The notes: generated from the letters alone by a model not told the origin. Positions 26,168-36,853 are shown, counted from the stretch's first letter. The stretch is 49,448 bases of DNA from an uncultured Brachyspira sp. (GCF_944393015.1 NZ_CALXYQ010000023.1:1-49448), one strand, 5' to 3'. Made by a program: numbers and translations.

Positions 26168-26695
26168 ATGGATAAGAAACAAAGAAGGGTTTTAGTTTTA
26201 TTTGTAGATAACAGTTCAGGTGTATTAAATAGAATAACTTTATTATTCAGTCAAAAAGGTTTTAATATAGAAACAATTACTTGTTCTGTAACTTGTGTTC
26301 CTAGCATATCAAGAATGACTATAGTTACTGAAGGCGATGATACGCAAATATCACATATTATAAAGCAGACTTATAAACTTATAGAAGTTCACTCTGTTCA
26401 TTTAATAGATCATACTAATAGTATAATAAGAGATTTATTATTAGTAAAAATAGAAATTGATGACAGCAATAGGAGAAAAGCCTGCGATATAACTAATGCA
26501 CATAGCGGAGTTATACTTGATATAGGTAAAAAAAGCATGATAGTTGAAATTACTGCTTCTGTTACAGTAATAGACGGATATTTGGAAGCATTGAAAGATT
26601 TCAATATTTTAGAGCTTTCAAGAACAGGAGTAACTTCAATACAATTAGGCGATGAAGTTCCTGATATGAATATAATCAATAATTTTGAATTTTAA
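26168..26695 (+). CDS. ilvN: acetolactate synthase, small (regulatory) subunit
   Basis: 175 residues. An N-terminal ACT domain (VLFVDNSSGVLNRITLLFSQKGFNIETI) binds valine for feedback control, and a C-terminal domain of the IlvN/IlvH type follows (KACDITNAHSGVILDIGKKSMIVEIT, then LSRTGVTSIQLGD). TAGGAG lies before the ATG, 20 nt after ilvB. The usual RTG motif near the end is intact. Confidence 0.95.
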   Translation: MDKKQRRVLVLFVDNSSGVLNRITLLFSQKGFNIETITCSVTCVPSISRMTIVTEGDDTQISHIIKQTYKLIEVHSVHLIDHTNSIIRDLLLVKIEIDDSNRRKACDITNAHSGVILDIGKKSMIVEITASVTVIDGYLEALKDFNILELSRTGVTSIQLGDEVPDMNIINNFEF

Positions 26696-26713
26696 TAAAT
26701 AATAATAAGTTAA

Positions 26714-27721
<1,008 letters not shown>

Positions 27722-27839
27722 TTTTTATTCACACTCTATTGTTATAATTAAATACTTTAATATTTGATATTTTTTTGTACATTAAAAAATTAAAGTTTGT
27801 ATAAAATAAGTTTTTTTTATTAAAAAATATTTGCAATTT

Positions 27840-28000
27840 GCAGGGCTTTGCCCCGCACCCCAGTTCTTTTATTGCTATAAAAGAACCAAAAGAACTGCAT
27901 TTGATAATAATTTAATAAATCAGTTTACATATAAAATATGATTTATATTAGACTATTTTTATTTGCACTTTTTGGTTCTTTTTGCGGCGGGAAAAAGAAC
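27840..28000. repeat. nested-hairpin intergenic element between ilvC and leuA
   Basis: This 161-bp block in the 364-nt ilvC-leuA gap is built from hairpins: GCAGGGC-TTT-GCCCCGC (27840-27856), GTTCTTTT with AAAAGAAC (27863-27886), and GTTCTTTTT with AAAAAGAAC around a GCGGCGGG loop (27975-28000). AAAAGAACC (27879-27887) also pairs with GGTTCTTTT (27974-27982), and TGCA flanks both arms, so the whole may fold as one structure. It is richer in G and C than its surroundings and has no ORF. It looks like a dispersed palindromic repeat. The rest of the gap holds no feature I can support. Confidence 0.6.
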
Positions 28001-28085
28001 AATAAAAATATTTAGTTTATTGTATAAATAAAAATCAATAAAAGTATTTAATTATACAAATGTTTATTTTATAAGGGTTTTAACA

Positions 28086-29582
28086 ATGAGAAAGATTAAG
28101 ATTTTTGATACTACTTTAAGAGATGGAGAACAATCTCCTGGTTGTACTATGAATTTGGCTGAAAAATTAGAAATGGCAGCTGAATTGGATAAATTAGGCG
28201 TTGATGTTATAGAAGCTGGATTTGCTATATGTTCAGATGATGACTTCAATGCTATAAGAGAAGTTAGTAAAGTTGTAGAGAATGCTAAATTGGCTAGTTT
28301 GGCAAGATGTAATAAGAAGGATATAGACAGAGCTTATGAATCACTTGCTGAGGCAAAACATCCTATGCTTCATACATTTATAGCTACTAGCGACATACAT
28401 TTAAAGCATAAATTAGAGATGACCAGAGAGCAGGTATTGGAAACCATAAAAGAATCTGTTTCTTATGCTAAAACTAAATTTGAGTTTATAGAATTTTCTG
28501 CTGAAGATGCATCAAGAAGCGATAGGGAATTTTTGGCTCAGGCTTATTCTACTGCAATAGAAAACGGTGCTACTACAATAAATGTTCCTGATACTGTAGG
28601 ATATACCACTCCATTAGAAATGGCTGATTTGATAAAGTATTTAAAAGAGAATGTTAAAGGTATAGAAAATGTTGATATATCTGTGCATTGTCATGATGAT
28701 TTAGGACTTGGCACTGCTAATTCTTTATCTGCTGTTTTGGCTGGAGCTACTCAGGTGGAATGTACTATTAATGGTATAGGAGAGCGTGCTGGTAATGCTA
28801 GCTTGGAAGAAATTGTAATGGGCATTAAAACTAGAAAAGATTTTTATAATGCTTATACTGATATTAATACTAAAAGAATTTATAAGATTTCAAAATTATT
28901 ATCTACAATTTCCGGTATGGTAGTTGCTCCTAATAAAGCTATAGTAGGTGCTAATGCTTTCGCTCATGAGGCAGGTATTCACCAACATGGAGTATTAAAA
29001 GAACGCTCTACTTATGAGATTATGAATGTTGAAGATATAGGAATACCTCAAAATAAAATGGTATTAGGTAAGCATTCAGGAAAGCATGCTTTTAAAGACA
29101 GAATCGAATCTTTAGGTTATGATATTGATGATAAGTCTTTAGAAGATAAGTTTATAGAGTTTAAGGCTTTGGCTGATAAGAAAAAAATAGTTACTGATTC
29201 AGATATAGAAGCATTATTGATAGGAAGCAATGATTCAGAAAATCCTACTTATACATTAAACGGATTTGTTGTTAATGACGGTAATTCAATATCTTCTTTG
29301 GCTACTGTATCTATTATGGATAATCAGGATAATATTGTTGAGGGAATAGGAAAAGGAAACGGACCTATCGATGCTGCATTCGGTGCTATAGACTCTATCA
29401 CTTCTAATAAGGCTAAATTAGTTAATTATAGTATTAATGCTATTACAGAAGGCGAAGATGCTTTGGGAGAGGTTATTGTAAGATTGGCTTCTAATGATAA
29501 AACTGTTATAGGAAGAGCAGTAAGTACAGATATTATTGAAGCTAGTTTGAGAGCTTATGTTAATGGGTTAAACAAATTATAA
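28086..29582 (+). CDS. leuA: 2-isopropylmalate synthase
   Basis: 498 residues. It commits to leucine synthesis by condensing acetyl-CoA with 2-oxoisovalerate. The HMGL-like TIM barrel is clear: FDTTLRDGEQSPGCTM at the start, NVPDTVGYTTP, the metal-site HCHDDLGLGTANS and NGIGERAGNASLEE, then AHEAGIHQHGVLK. A C-terminal LeuA regulatory domain (from about residue 385) suggests leucine feedback. ATAAGGGTT is a modest ribosome-binding site. Two TPR genes separate it from leuCDB. Confidence 0.95.
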   Translation: MRKIKIFDTTLRDGEQSPGCTMNLAEKLEMAAELDKLGVDVIEAGFAICSDDDFNAIREVSKVVENAKLASLARCNKKDIDRAYESLAEAKHPMLHTFIATSDIHLKHKLEMTREQVLETIKESVSYAKTKFEFIEFSAEDASRSDREFLAQAYSTAIENGATTINVPDTVGYTTPLEMADLIKYLKENVKGIENVDISVHCHDDLGLGTANSLSAVLAGATQVECTINGIGERAGNASLEEIVMGIKTRKDFYNAYTDINTKRIYKISKLLSTISGMVVAPNKAIVGANAFAHEAGIHQHGVLKERSTYEIMNVEDIGIPQNKMVLGKHSGKHAFKDRIESLGYDIDDKSLEDKFIEFKALADKKKIVTDSDIEALLIGSNDSENPTYTLNGFVVNDGNSISSLATVSIMDNQDNIVEGIGKGNGPIDAAFGAIDSITSNKAKLVNYSINAITEGEDALGEVIVRLASNDKTVIGRAVSTDIIEASLRAYVNGLNKL

Positions 29583-29591
29583 TTATATATT

Positions 29592-29633
29592 TTCCGCATA
29601 ATTATTGTATACTCAATTTTTATGCGGAATTTT
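29592..29633 (+). terminator. possible terminator after leuA
   Basis: A perfect 10-bp stem TTCCGCATAA (29592-29601) with its complement (29620-29629), an 18-nt loop and a short TTTT. It may end leuA transcripts or attenuate read-through into the TPR and leuCDB genes. Confidence 0.65.
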
Positions 29634-29659
29634 AATATTATCATATAAATGGGGTATTT

Positions 29660-30307
29660 ATGAGTATAGATGGTTTATTCGAAGAAAGTTTAGATGATTT
29701 AATAGAAAATACTAAAAAATTTCCTGATAAATCTGAAAGCTGGTCTCAATTAGCTAATTATTATTATTTAGAACTTGATGACTATGAAAAAGCTATAGAA
29801 AATTTTAATAAGGCTATAGAACTTGATTCTCATAATAGAGATAATTATATAACCTTAATAAATATTTATAAAATAGTAGAAGATCAAGATAATATTTTAA
29901 AAACTATAAAGAAGCTTATAGATATTGACCCTAATAATGAATATAATCATTTAATGTTGTTTGAATATTATGATAGTATTAATGATTATGATAATGCTAT
30001 AAATGCAATTAATAAAGTTATAGAAGTTAGTCCAGAAGAATATAATTATTTAAAATTATCTTCATACTATGAAAAAATAGGAAGAATAGATGATGCTATA
30101 GCTACTGTAAATAAACTTATAGAATTGGGCATTGCTGTAAATGACGGAGTTAATTACTTTATGATTGGAAACTATTATAAAAAGAAAGGAGACAATGAAA
30201 CTGCTAAAATAAATTTCAATAAAGCTATGGAATTAGATCCTAGTTATAAAGATTATTTAGAAAATCATAATCTTGATGAAAAAGATGAAGATGAATTAAT
30301 TATTTAA
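29660..30307 (+). CDS. TPR-repeat protein (short)
   Basis: 215 residues with no signal peptide, made of about five TPR units of 34 residues (YEKAIENFNKAIELD, YDNAINAINKVIEV, IDDAIATVNKLIELG, ETAKINFNKAMELDPSYKD). TPRs mediate protein-protein contacts. GGGGT lies 6-8 nt before the ATG. It sits between leuA and leuC with another TPR gene, and shares the opening pattern 'FPDKSESWSQLANYYY' with the next gene ('YPDKSESYLELAEFYY'), so the two are paralogues. No leucine-related role can be read from the sequence. Confidence 0.85.
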   Translation: MSIDGLFEESLDDLIENTKKFPDKSESWSQLANYYYLELDDYEKAIENFNKAIELDSHNRDNYITLINIYKIVEDQDNILKTIKKLIDIDPNNEYNHLMLFEYYDSINDYDNAINAINKVIEVSPEEYNYLKLSSYYEKIGRIDDAIATVNKLIELGIAVNDGVNYFMIGNYYKKKGDNETAKINFNKAMELDPSYKDYLENHNLDEKDEDELII

Positions 30308-30361
30308 AATTTAGTTTTATATTATAATAAAGTTTTTTAATACTTAGCATTAAGAGGCATT

Positions 30362-32347
30362 ATGGATTTGGAAGAATATTTTGATGATGAAATTCATTAT
30401 AATCATCAAGAAATTCAATACAACGATGAAGAAAAAATAATACTAGAATCTTTAATAGATATATCAGAAAAATATCCTGATAAATCAGAAAGCTATTTAG
30501 AATTAGCGGAGTTTTATTATAAAAAGAAAGATTATAAAAAAGTAATAGAAACTTGTTTAAAAGCTGAATCATTAAATCAAAATGAATGGCGTATTTATCA
30601 TTTAATGGGTATGTCTTATTATTATAAAAATAGTAATAGAGATGCTGCTAAGAATTTAATTAAATCTTCAGAGTTGAATCCTGATAATGAAGATAATTAC
30701 TATTATATAGGCAGAGCTTCTTTACTTATAGGTGATTGGGAATATACTGCTATAGAAAATTTTATTAAGGCTATAAAACTCAATCCTAATAATGCGGATT
30801 ATTATTATTGGTTAGGCAATTCTTATGCGGCTGTATCTGATTATTATAATGCTAAAGAAAGTTATATTAAGGCAGCAGAATTAGGCAGTGATGATGCTAA
30901 TAATTATTTTTCTTTGGGAAGATGCTATTTAGAAGACGGCGAATATGATAATGCTGAAAAAAATTTTAAAAAAGCTTCAGAACTTGACAGTGAAAAAAAT
31001 TATTGGATAGGTAATTATTATTCAGAAAATGGATATTATGATGAAGCCATAGAATATTTTAATAAGGCTTTAGAAATACATGATCATTCTTATATTTATG
31101 ACAGTTTAGCTAGTTCTTATTACAAAAAAGGTGATTATGATAATGCTATAAAAATTTTTAATAAAGTCATAGAATCGGATATCAATAATAAACAAGCTTA
31201 TTATTGTTTATGTATGTCTTATTTAGAAATGGAAGATTATGATAATGCTGAAAGATATGCTAATAAAGTTTTAGAATTAAATAAATATAATCATGCTGAT
31301 GCTTATTATTTATTAAGTACAGTTTATTTAAAAAAGGGATCTTATGATAAAGCTTTTGAAAATGCTGAAAAGGCTGTAGAGATATATGATAATTCTGAAA
31401 ACCGTAATTTATTGGGCAGAGTTTATTATATGAAAGGAGATTATGACGCTGCTATAGAAAATTTTGATAAAGCGGTGTATTATAATCATTACGATGAAGA
31501 TAATTATTTTTGGCTTGGATTTGCTTATAACAACAAAGATAATTATGAAAAAGCTGAAAAAAATATAAATAGGGGTATAGCATTACATAATAATGATTAT
31601 TGTTTTTTAGGCAGATCTTATTATTCTGAAATGTATTATACAGATGCTGCTGATGTTTTAGAGAAATATTTAAAATTACATGATGATAATGCTGATGTTT
31701 ATAGTTTGCTTGGTAAGACTTATTTTGAGTTAGGACATTATGGAAATGTTGTAACTTATTTAAATAAGGCTTTAGAATTAGATCCTAACAATGAAGATAA
31801 TTATCAGTATTTAGGAAATGTTTATTTGGAAAGGCAGGAGTATGATAAGGCTTTTGAAAAATTTAATAAAGCTTTAGAGATAAATCCGAATAATGCCTAT
31901 AATTATATGCTGATAGCAACTGTTTATTATTGTAGAGGCTGTTATGATGAAGCTATAGAAAGTTTCAATAAAGCTTTAGAATTAGATAATAATAATAGCG
32001 AAGTTAATAATTATTTAGGTGTATGCTATTATCATAAAAACTGTTATGATGAAGCTGTAGAGAATTTTAATAAAGCTTTGGAATTAGATTCAAATAATTT
32101 TTATAATTATTATTGGTTGGGTGTAATTTATAATGAAACAAACATTTATGATAAGGCTTTATATTATTTAGAAAAGGCATTATCAATACATCCTAGTAAT
32201 TTAGATGCTTTATATCATACAGCAAATACATATAATAAAATGAATGATAAAGATAAGGCTATAGAATATTATAATAAGGTTTTAAAGAGTTACCCTTATC
32301 ATTCAGATGCAAAAAAGGAATTGGAAGAATTAAATTATAATAATTAA
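30362..32347 (+). CDS. large TPR-repeat protein
   Basis: 661 residues, cytoplasmic by appearance (no leader), consisting of some 17 to 18 TPR units from about residue 30 to the end; many read Y-D-x-A-x-x-x-F-x-K-A-x-E-L-x. The N-terminal 25 residues are acidic. The DNA repeats are similar enough to recombine. AGAGG lies close before the ATG. It ends 24 nt before leuC and so probably shares its transcript. Role unknown: a scaffold is the general expectation for this architecture. Confidence 0.88.
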   Translation: MDLEEYFDDEIHYNHQEIQYNDEEKIILESLIDISEKYPDKSESYLELAEFYYKKKDYKKVIETCLKAESLNQNEWRIYHLMGMSYYYKNSNRDAAKNLIKSSELNPDNEDNYYYIGRASLLIGDWEYTAIENFIKAIKLNPNNADYYYWLGNSYAAVSDYYNAKESYIKAAELGSDDANNYFSLGRCYLEDGEYDNAEKNFKKASELDSEKNYWIGNYYSENGYYDEAIEYFNKALEIHDHSYIYDSLASSYYKKGDYDNAIKIFNKVIESDINNKQAYYCLCMSYLEMEDYDNAERYANKVLELNKYNHADAYYLLSTVYLKKGSYDKAFENAEKAVEIYDNSENRNLLGRVYYMKGDYDAAIENFDKAVYYNHYDEDNYFWLGFAYNNKDNYEKAEKNINRGIALHNNDYCFLGRSYYSEMYYTDAADVLEKYLKLHDDNADVYSLLGKTYFELGHYGNVVTYLNKALELDPNNEDNYQYLGNVYLERQEYDKAFEKFNKALEINPNNAYNYMLIATVYYCRGCYDEAIESFNKALELDNNNSEVNNYLGVCYYHKNCYDEAVENFNKALELDSNNFYNYYWLGVIYNETNIYDKALYYLEKALSIHPSNLDALYHTANTYNKMNDKDKAIEYYNKVLKSYPYHSDAKKELEELNYNN

Positions 32348-32371
32348 AAAATAAATTAAAAGGATACGAAT

Positions 32372-33619
32372 ATGACTATTACTCAAAAGATTTTAGCGGC
32401 ACATGCAGGTGTTGATAAAGTTGAAGCAGGCGAGCTTATAATGGTTAAAACTGATTTGGTTTTAGGAAACGATATTACAAGCCCTGTTGCAATTAATGAA
32501 TTTGAAAAATACGGTTTTGATAAGGTATTTGACAAAGAAAAAATAGCTTTGGTTATGGATCATTTTGCTCCGAATAAAGATATCAAAGCAGCAGAACAAT
32601 GCAAACAATGCAGAGATTTTGCTAATAAATATGATATTTCAAATTATTATGATGTTGGAGATATGGGGGTTGAGCATGCTCTTTTACCTGAAAAAGGATT
32701 GGTTGCTCCTGGTGAAGTTATAATAGGGGCAGATTCTCATACTTGTACTTACGGAGCTTTCGGAGCTTTTTCTACAGGAGTAGGAAGTACTGATATGGCT
32801 GCTGCTATGGCTACAGGACAGGTTTGGTTTAAAGTTCCTTCTGCTATTAAATTTAATCTTAAAGGCAAATTAAAGCCAAATGTATCTGGAAAAGATGTTA
32901 TACTTCATATTATAGGAATGATAGGTGTTGACGGAGCTTTATATAAATCTATGGAATTTAGAGGTGAAGGAGTTTCATCTCTCACTATGGACGATAGAGC
33001 TTGTATTGCTAATATGGCTATTGAAGCAGGAGCAAAAAACGGAATATTTGAAGTTGATGATCAAACTATAGAATACTTAAAAGATATAGTAAAAAGAGAT
33101 TATACTGTTTTCAAAGCTGATGATGATGCAGTTTATGATAAAGAATATGATATTGATTTATCTTTGGTAGAGCCTACAGTGGCATGTCCTCATTTACCAG
33201 AGAATACAAAAGAAGCTAAAGAATTAAAAAATATAAAAGTTGACCAAGTTGTTATAGGTTCTTGTACTAATGGAAGATTATCTGATATGGCAACAGCTGC
33301 TAATATTTTGAAAGGAAAGAAAGTAGCTAAAGGCGTAAGATGTATAGTTATTCCTGCAACTCAGAAAGTTTATAAAGAATGTATAAAATTAGGTTATATG
33401 GATATATTTATTGATGCAGGATGTGCGGTATCTACACCTACATGCGGTCCTTGTTTGGGCGGATATATGGGAATACTTGCTCATGATGAAGTTGCTGTTA
33501 CTACAACTAATAGAAACTTTGTTGGAAGAATGGGAGATAAAACTTCAAAAGTGTATTTGGCTAGTCCTGCTACTGCTGCATATAGTGCAATAACAGGTTA
33601 TATAACAGAGCCTAAATAA
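32372..33619 (+). CDS. leuC: 3-isopropylmalate dehydratase, large subunit
   Basis: 415 residues. With LeuD it isomerises 2- to 3-isopropylmalate through a [4Fe-4S] cluster. The ligand cysteines lie in VIGSCTNGR and [30 protein letters not shown] is the aconitase-family active-site block. The length is that of the archaeal-type/HacA subfamily, shorter than the 466 residues of E. coli LeuC. AAAAGGAT precedes the ATG. Confidence 0.95.
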   Translation: MTITQKILAAHAGVDKVEAGELIMVKTDLVLGNDITSPVAINEFEKYGFDKVFDKEKIALVMDHFAPNKDIKAAEQCKQCRDFANKYDISNYYDVGDMGVEHALLPEKGLVAPGEVIIGADSHTCTYGAFGAFSTGVGSTDMAAAMATGQVWFKVPSAIKFNLKGKLKPNVSGKDVILHIIGMIGVDGALYKSMEFRGEGVSSLTMDDRACIANMAIEAGAKNGIFEVDDQTIEYLKDIVKRDYTVFKADDDAVYDKEYDIDLSLVEPTVACPHLPENTKEAKELKNIKVDQVVIGSCTNGRLSDMATAANILKGKKVAKGVRCIVIPATQKVYKECIKLGYMDIFIDAGCAVSTPTCGPCLGGYMGILAHDEVAVTTTNRNFVGRMGDKTSKVYLASPATAAYSAITGYITEPK

Positions 33620-33687
33620 TAATTTATAAATTACTGATTTTTATATAAATAAAACAAAGTTAATATTATATTTTAATGGGAGATAGT

Positions 33688-34179
33688 ATGAAAGCTAAAG
33701 GTTTCGTTCATAAATATGGTGATAATGTTGATACAGATGTTATTATTCCAGCAAGATATTTAAATACTGCAAATCATAAAGAGTTAGCAGCACATTGTAT
33801 GGAAGATATTGATAAAGATTTTGTAAGCAAGGTTAAAACTGGTGACATTATGGTTGGAGGAGATAATTTCGGATGCGGTTCATCAAGAGAGCATGCTCCT
33901 ATAGCTATTAAAGAATCTGGTATATCTTGTGTTATAGCATCATCTTTTGCTAGAATATTTTATAGAAATTCAATTAATATAGGACTTGCTATACTAGAAT
34001 GCGATGAGGCAAGCAAGAAAATAAATGCCGGCGATGAGGTTGAAGTTGATTTTGATAATGGTATAATAAAAAACATTACTAAAAATGAAAGCTACAAAGC
34101 AGAGCCTTTTCCTGAGTTTATAAAAAATATTATTAACTCTAATGGGCTTTTAAATTCTATAAAAAATTCTAAGGGGTAA
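33688..34179 (+). CDS. leuD: 3-isopropylmalate dehydratase, small subunit
   Basis: 163 residues, matching the short LeuD that pairs with 415-420 residue Leu[20 protein letters not shown] and [19 protein letters not shown] are the family signatures, including the swivelling-domain SSRE loop. The ATG at 33688 is preferred to the one at 33676, because GGGAGA (33678-33683) lies between them and serves 33688. leuB starts 8 nt after its stop. Confidence 0.95.
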   Translation: MKAKGFVHKYGDNVDTDVIIPARYLNTANHKELAAHCMEDIDKDFVSKVKTGDIMVGGDNFGCGSSREHAPIAIKESGISCVIASSFARIFYRNSINIGLAILECDEASKKINAGDEVEVDFDNGIIKNITKNESYKAEPFPEFIKNIINSNGLLNSIKNSKG

Positions 34180-34187
34180 TTATTAAA

Positions 34188-35276
34188 ATGGAAAAGAATA
34201 TTGTTATTATTGAAGGGGACGGTGTAGGTCCTGAAGTTGTAGGAAAAGCCGTAGATGTTCTAAAAAGGATAGAAGAAAAATATTCTCATAAGTTTAATTT
34301 AGAATATGTTGATATGGGAGGTGCTTCTATAGATAAATATGGAGTTCCTCTAACAGATGAAAATTTAGAGAAATGTATTAAGTCCGATTCAGTACTTCTT
34401 GGTTCTGTTGGCGGACCTAAATGGGATAATGTTGCTCCTGAAAACAGACCTGAAAGAGGATTATTAAAACTTCGTAAGGGAATGGGATTATATGCTAATA
34501 TAAGACCTACTAAAATATTAAAGTCTTTAGAATATGCTTCTCCTTTAAAAGAAACTATATGTAAAGATATGGTTGATTTTATTATGGTGAGAGAGCTTAC
34601 TGGAGGAGTATATTTCGGAGAGCATAAATTTGAAGTGGTTGATGGAGTTAGACAGGCTACTGATCTTATGCTTTATACAGAAACAGAAATTAAAAGAATA
34701 GGAAAGGTTGCTTTTGAATTAGCTAGAAGTTTAAAAAGACCTTTGACTTCTGTTGATAAGGCTAATGTACTTCATACTTCTAAATTATGGCGTGAAGTTA
34801 TGAACAATTTAGCTAAAGAATATAGTGATGTTAAATATAATGATATGTATGTGGATAATGCAGCTATGCAGATAGCTTCTAATCCTTCGCAATTTGGAGT
34901 TATAGTAACAGAGAATATGTTTGGGGATATACTTTCTGATGAGGCTAGTGTTATAAGCGGTTCTATTGGTATGGCTCCTTCTGCTAGTCTTTCTGATGGA
35001 ACAGTTGGTATGTATGAGCCTATTCATGGTTCGGCTCCTGATATAGCTGGAAAAGACTTAGTTAATCCTATAGGAACAATACTTTCTCTTGCTATGATGT
35101 TTAGATATTCTTTTAAAATGGAAAATGAGGCTGAAGATATAGAAAAAGCTGTTTATAAGGCTATAGATGATGGTTACAGAACTACAGATATAATGCCTAA
35201 GCATAATATGATGACTTATTTATACAAGCAGGTTAAATGTTCTGAGATGGGTGATATAATAGTATCTAATATATAA
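34188..35276 (+). CDS. leuB: 3-isopropylmalate dehydrogenase
   Basis: 362 residues, standard. It oxidises and decarboxylates 3-isopropylmalate with NAD+. Visible motifs: IEGDGVGPEVV, LLGSVGGPKWD, LRKGMGLYANIRP, VRELTGGVYFGEH, the catalytic Lys in VDKANVLHTSKLWR, FGDILSDEASV and EPIHGSAPDIAGK. AAGGGG is before the ATG. It ends the leu operon; a hairpin follows. Confidence 0.96.
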   Translation: MEKNIVIIEGDGVGPEVVGKAVDVLKRIEEKYSHKFNLEYVDMGGASIDKYGVPLTDENLEKCIKSDSVLLGSVGGPKWDNVAPENRPERGLLKLRKGMGLYANIRPTKILKSLEYASPLKETICKDMVDFIMVRELTGGVYFGEHKFEVVDGVRQATDLMLYTETEIKRIGKVAFELARSLKRPLTSVDKANVLHTSKLWREVMNNLAKEYSDVKYNDMYVDNAAMQIASNPSQFGVIVTENMFGDILSDEASVISGSIGMAPSASLSDGTVGMYEPIHGSAPDIAGKDLVNPIGTILSLAMMFRYSFKMENEAEDIEKAVYKAIDDGYRTTDIMPKHNMMTYLYKQVKCSEMGDIIVSNI

Positions 35277-35290
35277 TTATATAATGTTTA

Positions 35291-35318
35291 TTAACAGGAG
35301 GTTTTTACCTCTTGTTAA
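35291..35318 (+). terminator. hairpin after leuB, probable terminator
   Basis: TTAACAGGAGGT (35291-35302) pairs with ACCTCTTGTTAA (35307-35318), 12 bp with one G-T pair, around TTTT. The T-run after it is poor (TTACTTC), so termination may be partial. Confidence 0.55.
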
Positions 35319-35345
35319 TTACTTCATAATATTGTTCAATTTTAC

Positions 35346-35373
35346 TTGACAATTCATTTATAATGTACATAAT
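35346..35373 (+). promoter_or_regulatory. promoter of the coiled-coil/pgeF genes
   Basis: TTGACA (35346-35351), 16-nt spacer, CATAAT (35368-35373). Confidence 0.65.
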
Positions 35374-35410
35374 AGATATTATATATTAAATAATTAGAGG
35401 GTTTGTAGAA

Positions 35411-35647
35411 GTGGAATATACTGATAAAGAGATCATTTTGGAATTGCAGGAAGATAATAAACTGCTTTCTTCTAAAATAGATATCTACAAAGAAGAGATA
35501 AATGAATTGAAGCAGAAATTAGAGTACGCGAAGAAATTTTTTACTTTATATGAAAACATTATGGAGCAATCCAGAAACGAAACTAAAGAATTAACTATAA
35601 AAGTAAAAGAATTGGAAGAAGAGATTAGAAGATTGAAGAATGAATAA
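35411..35647 (+). CDS. small coiled-coil protein
   Basis: 78 residues starting with GTG (GAGGGT about 9 nt upstream; no ATG fits). Almost the whole length shows heptad pattern with Glu/Lys/Leu (IDIYKEEINELKQKLEY, KELTIKVKELEEEIRRLK), so a long coiled coil is expected. Its last 8 bp overlap pgeF, indicating coupled translation. Similar small coiled coils occur in cell-division and envelope proteins such as ZapB, but no family was recognised. Confidence 0.7.
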   Translation: MEYTDKEIILELQEDNKLLSSKIDIYKEEINELKQKLEYAKKFFTLYENIMEQSRNETKELTIKVKELEEEIRRLKNE

Positions 35648-36353
35648 TATTTTTTATCCATCTAAAAATGATAATAAAAAAATATATATAGCCATACTAT
35701 CTAAGGGAAATATTAATGCTCATGATATTACTTTAGAATATAGAGAAAATACAGAAAAAGATTTTTTTAAATATATTAATTTTGATATAAACAAAGCTAT
35801 CTTTATGCATCAAGTTCATAAAGATAATATAGTTAAAATAGATGAATCTAATATTCATTTATTTGGAAGCCGAGAAAAATTAGTTAAAGATACAGATGCT
35901 TTGATAACTAATCTTAAAAACATTCCTTTAATAGTTCAAACAGCAGATTGTGCTCCTATAATACTTTATTGTGATGAAAGCAAATCTATGGCTGCTATAC
36001 ATTCTGGCTGGAGAGGAACTGTTCAGAATATTACTGCAAAAACTATAGATTTAATGAAAAAAGAATACAATGCCAATCCTTCAAAAATGTATGCTTATAT
36101 AGGACCTTATATAGCTCAAAAAGATTATGAAGTGGGTGATGAAGTAGCTGTTCATTTCAAAAATAAAGCTATTATTAATGATAAATGGCATATTGATAAT
36201 GGTTTAGAGATTAAGGATCAAATGCTTAAGTGCGGTATCTTAGAAAATAATATTGAAATTTCTAATATAAATACTTATGATGATATTTGTTATTCTTACA
36301 GACGTGATGGTGTTCAGGTGGGAAGAATGCTTACTCTTGGAGTTATTTTATAA
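35640..36353 (+). CDS. pgeF: peptidoglycan editing factor PgeF (YfiH/DUF152, multicopper-like fold)
   Basis: 237 residues. The metal-binding set of the family is present: HQVH near residue 59, QTADCAPI near 101, AIHSGWRGT near 121 and the C-terminal DICYSYRRDGVQVGR. PgeF hydrolyses UDP-MurNAc-tripeptides wrongly carrying L-Ser in place of L-Ala; older annotations call it laccase or polyphenol oxidase. It begins inside the coiled-coil gene (8-bp overlap). A long gene-free region follows. Confidence 0.9.
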   Translation: MNNIFYPSKNDNKKIYIAILSKGNINAHDITLEYRENTEKDFFKYINFDINKAIFMHQVHKDNIVKIDESNIHLFGSREKLVKDTDALITNLKNIPLIVQTADCAPIILYCDESKSMAAIHSGWRGTVQNITAKTIDLMKKEYNANPSKMYAYIGPYIAQKDYEVGDEVAVHFKNKAIINDKWHIDNGLEIKDQMLKCGILENNIEISNINTYDDICYSYRRDGVQVGRMLTLGVIL

Positions 36354-36369
36354 TTTTTTATTTCTAAAT

Positions 36370-36796
36370 CGCACGGTAAATAAAGCTAATAATTAAAAAT
36401 AGTTTCATTTTTAACATTTCATTAATTATCAAAATCATATTAATCGTGCGTTAAATTTATCATTCAATCTAATCAAAACTTGGGCGGGTTTTATTTTTTC
36501 TTTGTAAAATAATAAATATAAATATAGTTAAAATATTAAGTTAATCTATAAATCTAAAGGGCGGGGTATTAAGTAGATTTTAAATTTTACTTTCACTCCC
36601 CACCCTTAAGATTTGATGATTTATTTTGAGTTTATAGTTTTCTTTATTTTTGTAACTTAAATATAAATTATAGATGCCCACCCTAGAGTTTTTTAAATTT
36701 AAAGCAGTATCAACGCACGATTAAATTTTAATATATAAAATTAGCGTATTAAATAATAAAATTTTAATTATATAAGAAATTAGCTAACCGTGCGGT
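36370..36796. repeat. 427-bp degenerate palindromic element
   Basis: Four nested pairs of inverted sequences share one centre: CGCACGGT (36370-36377) with ACCGTGCG (36787-36794); TTAATCGTGCGTT (36440-36452) with its exact complement (36712-36724); GGGCGGG (36482-36488) with CCCACCC (36677-36683); and a 17-nt arm (36550-36566) matching 36598-36614 at 15 of 17. The gaps between successive pairs are equal on both sides (63, 30, 62 versus 63, 29, 63 nt), so this is one old long inverted repeat whose A/T parts have diverged. It carries no ORF. It fills most of the 541-nt pgeF-thioesterase gap and looks like a MITE-type element. Confidence 0.75.
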
Positions 36797-36825
36797 ATAT
36801 ATGAAAGTCTTATGATTTAATAGCT

Positions 36826-36853
36826 TTGACAATTATAATTTTAGTATTATAAT
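36826..36853 (+). promoter_or_regulatory. promoter of the acyl-ACP thioesterase gene
   Basis: TTGACA (36826-36831), 16-nt spacer, TATAAT (36848-36853); both boxes are perfect. The leader is about 35 nt. Confidence 0.85.
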
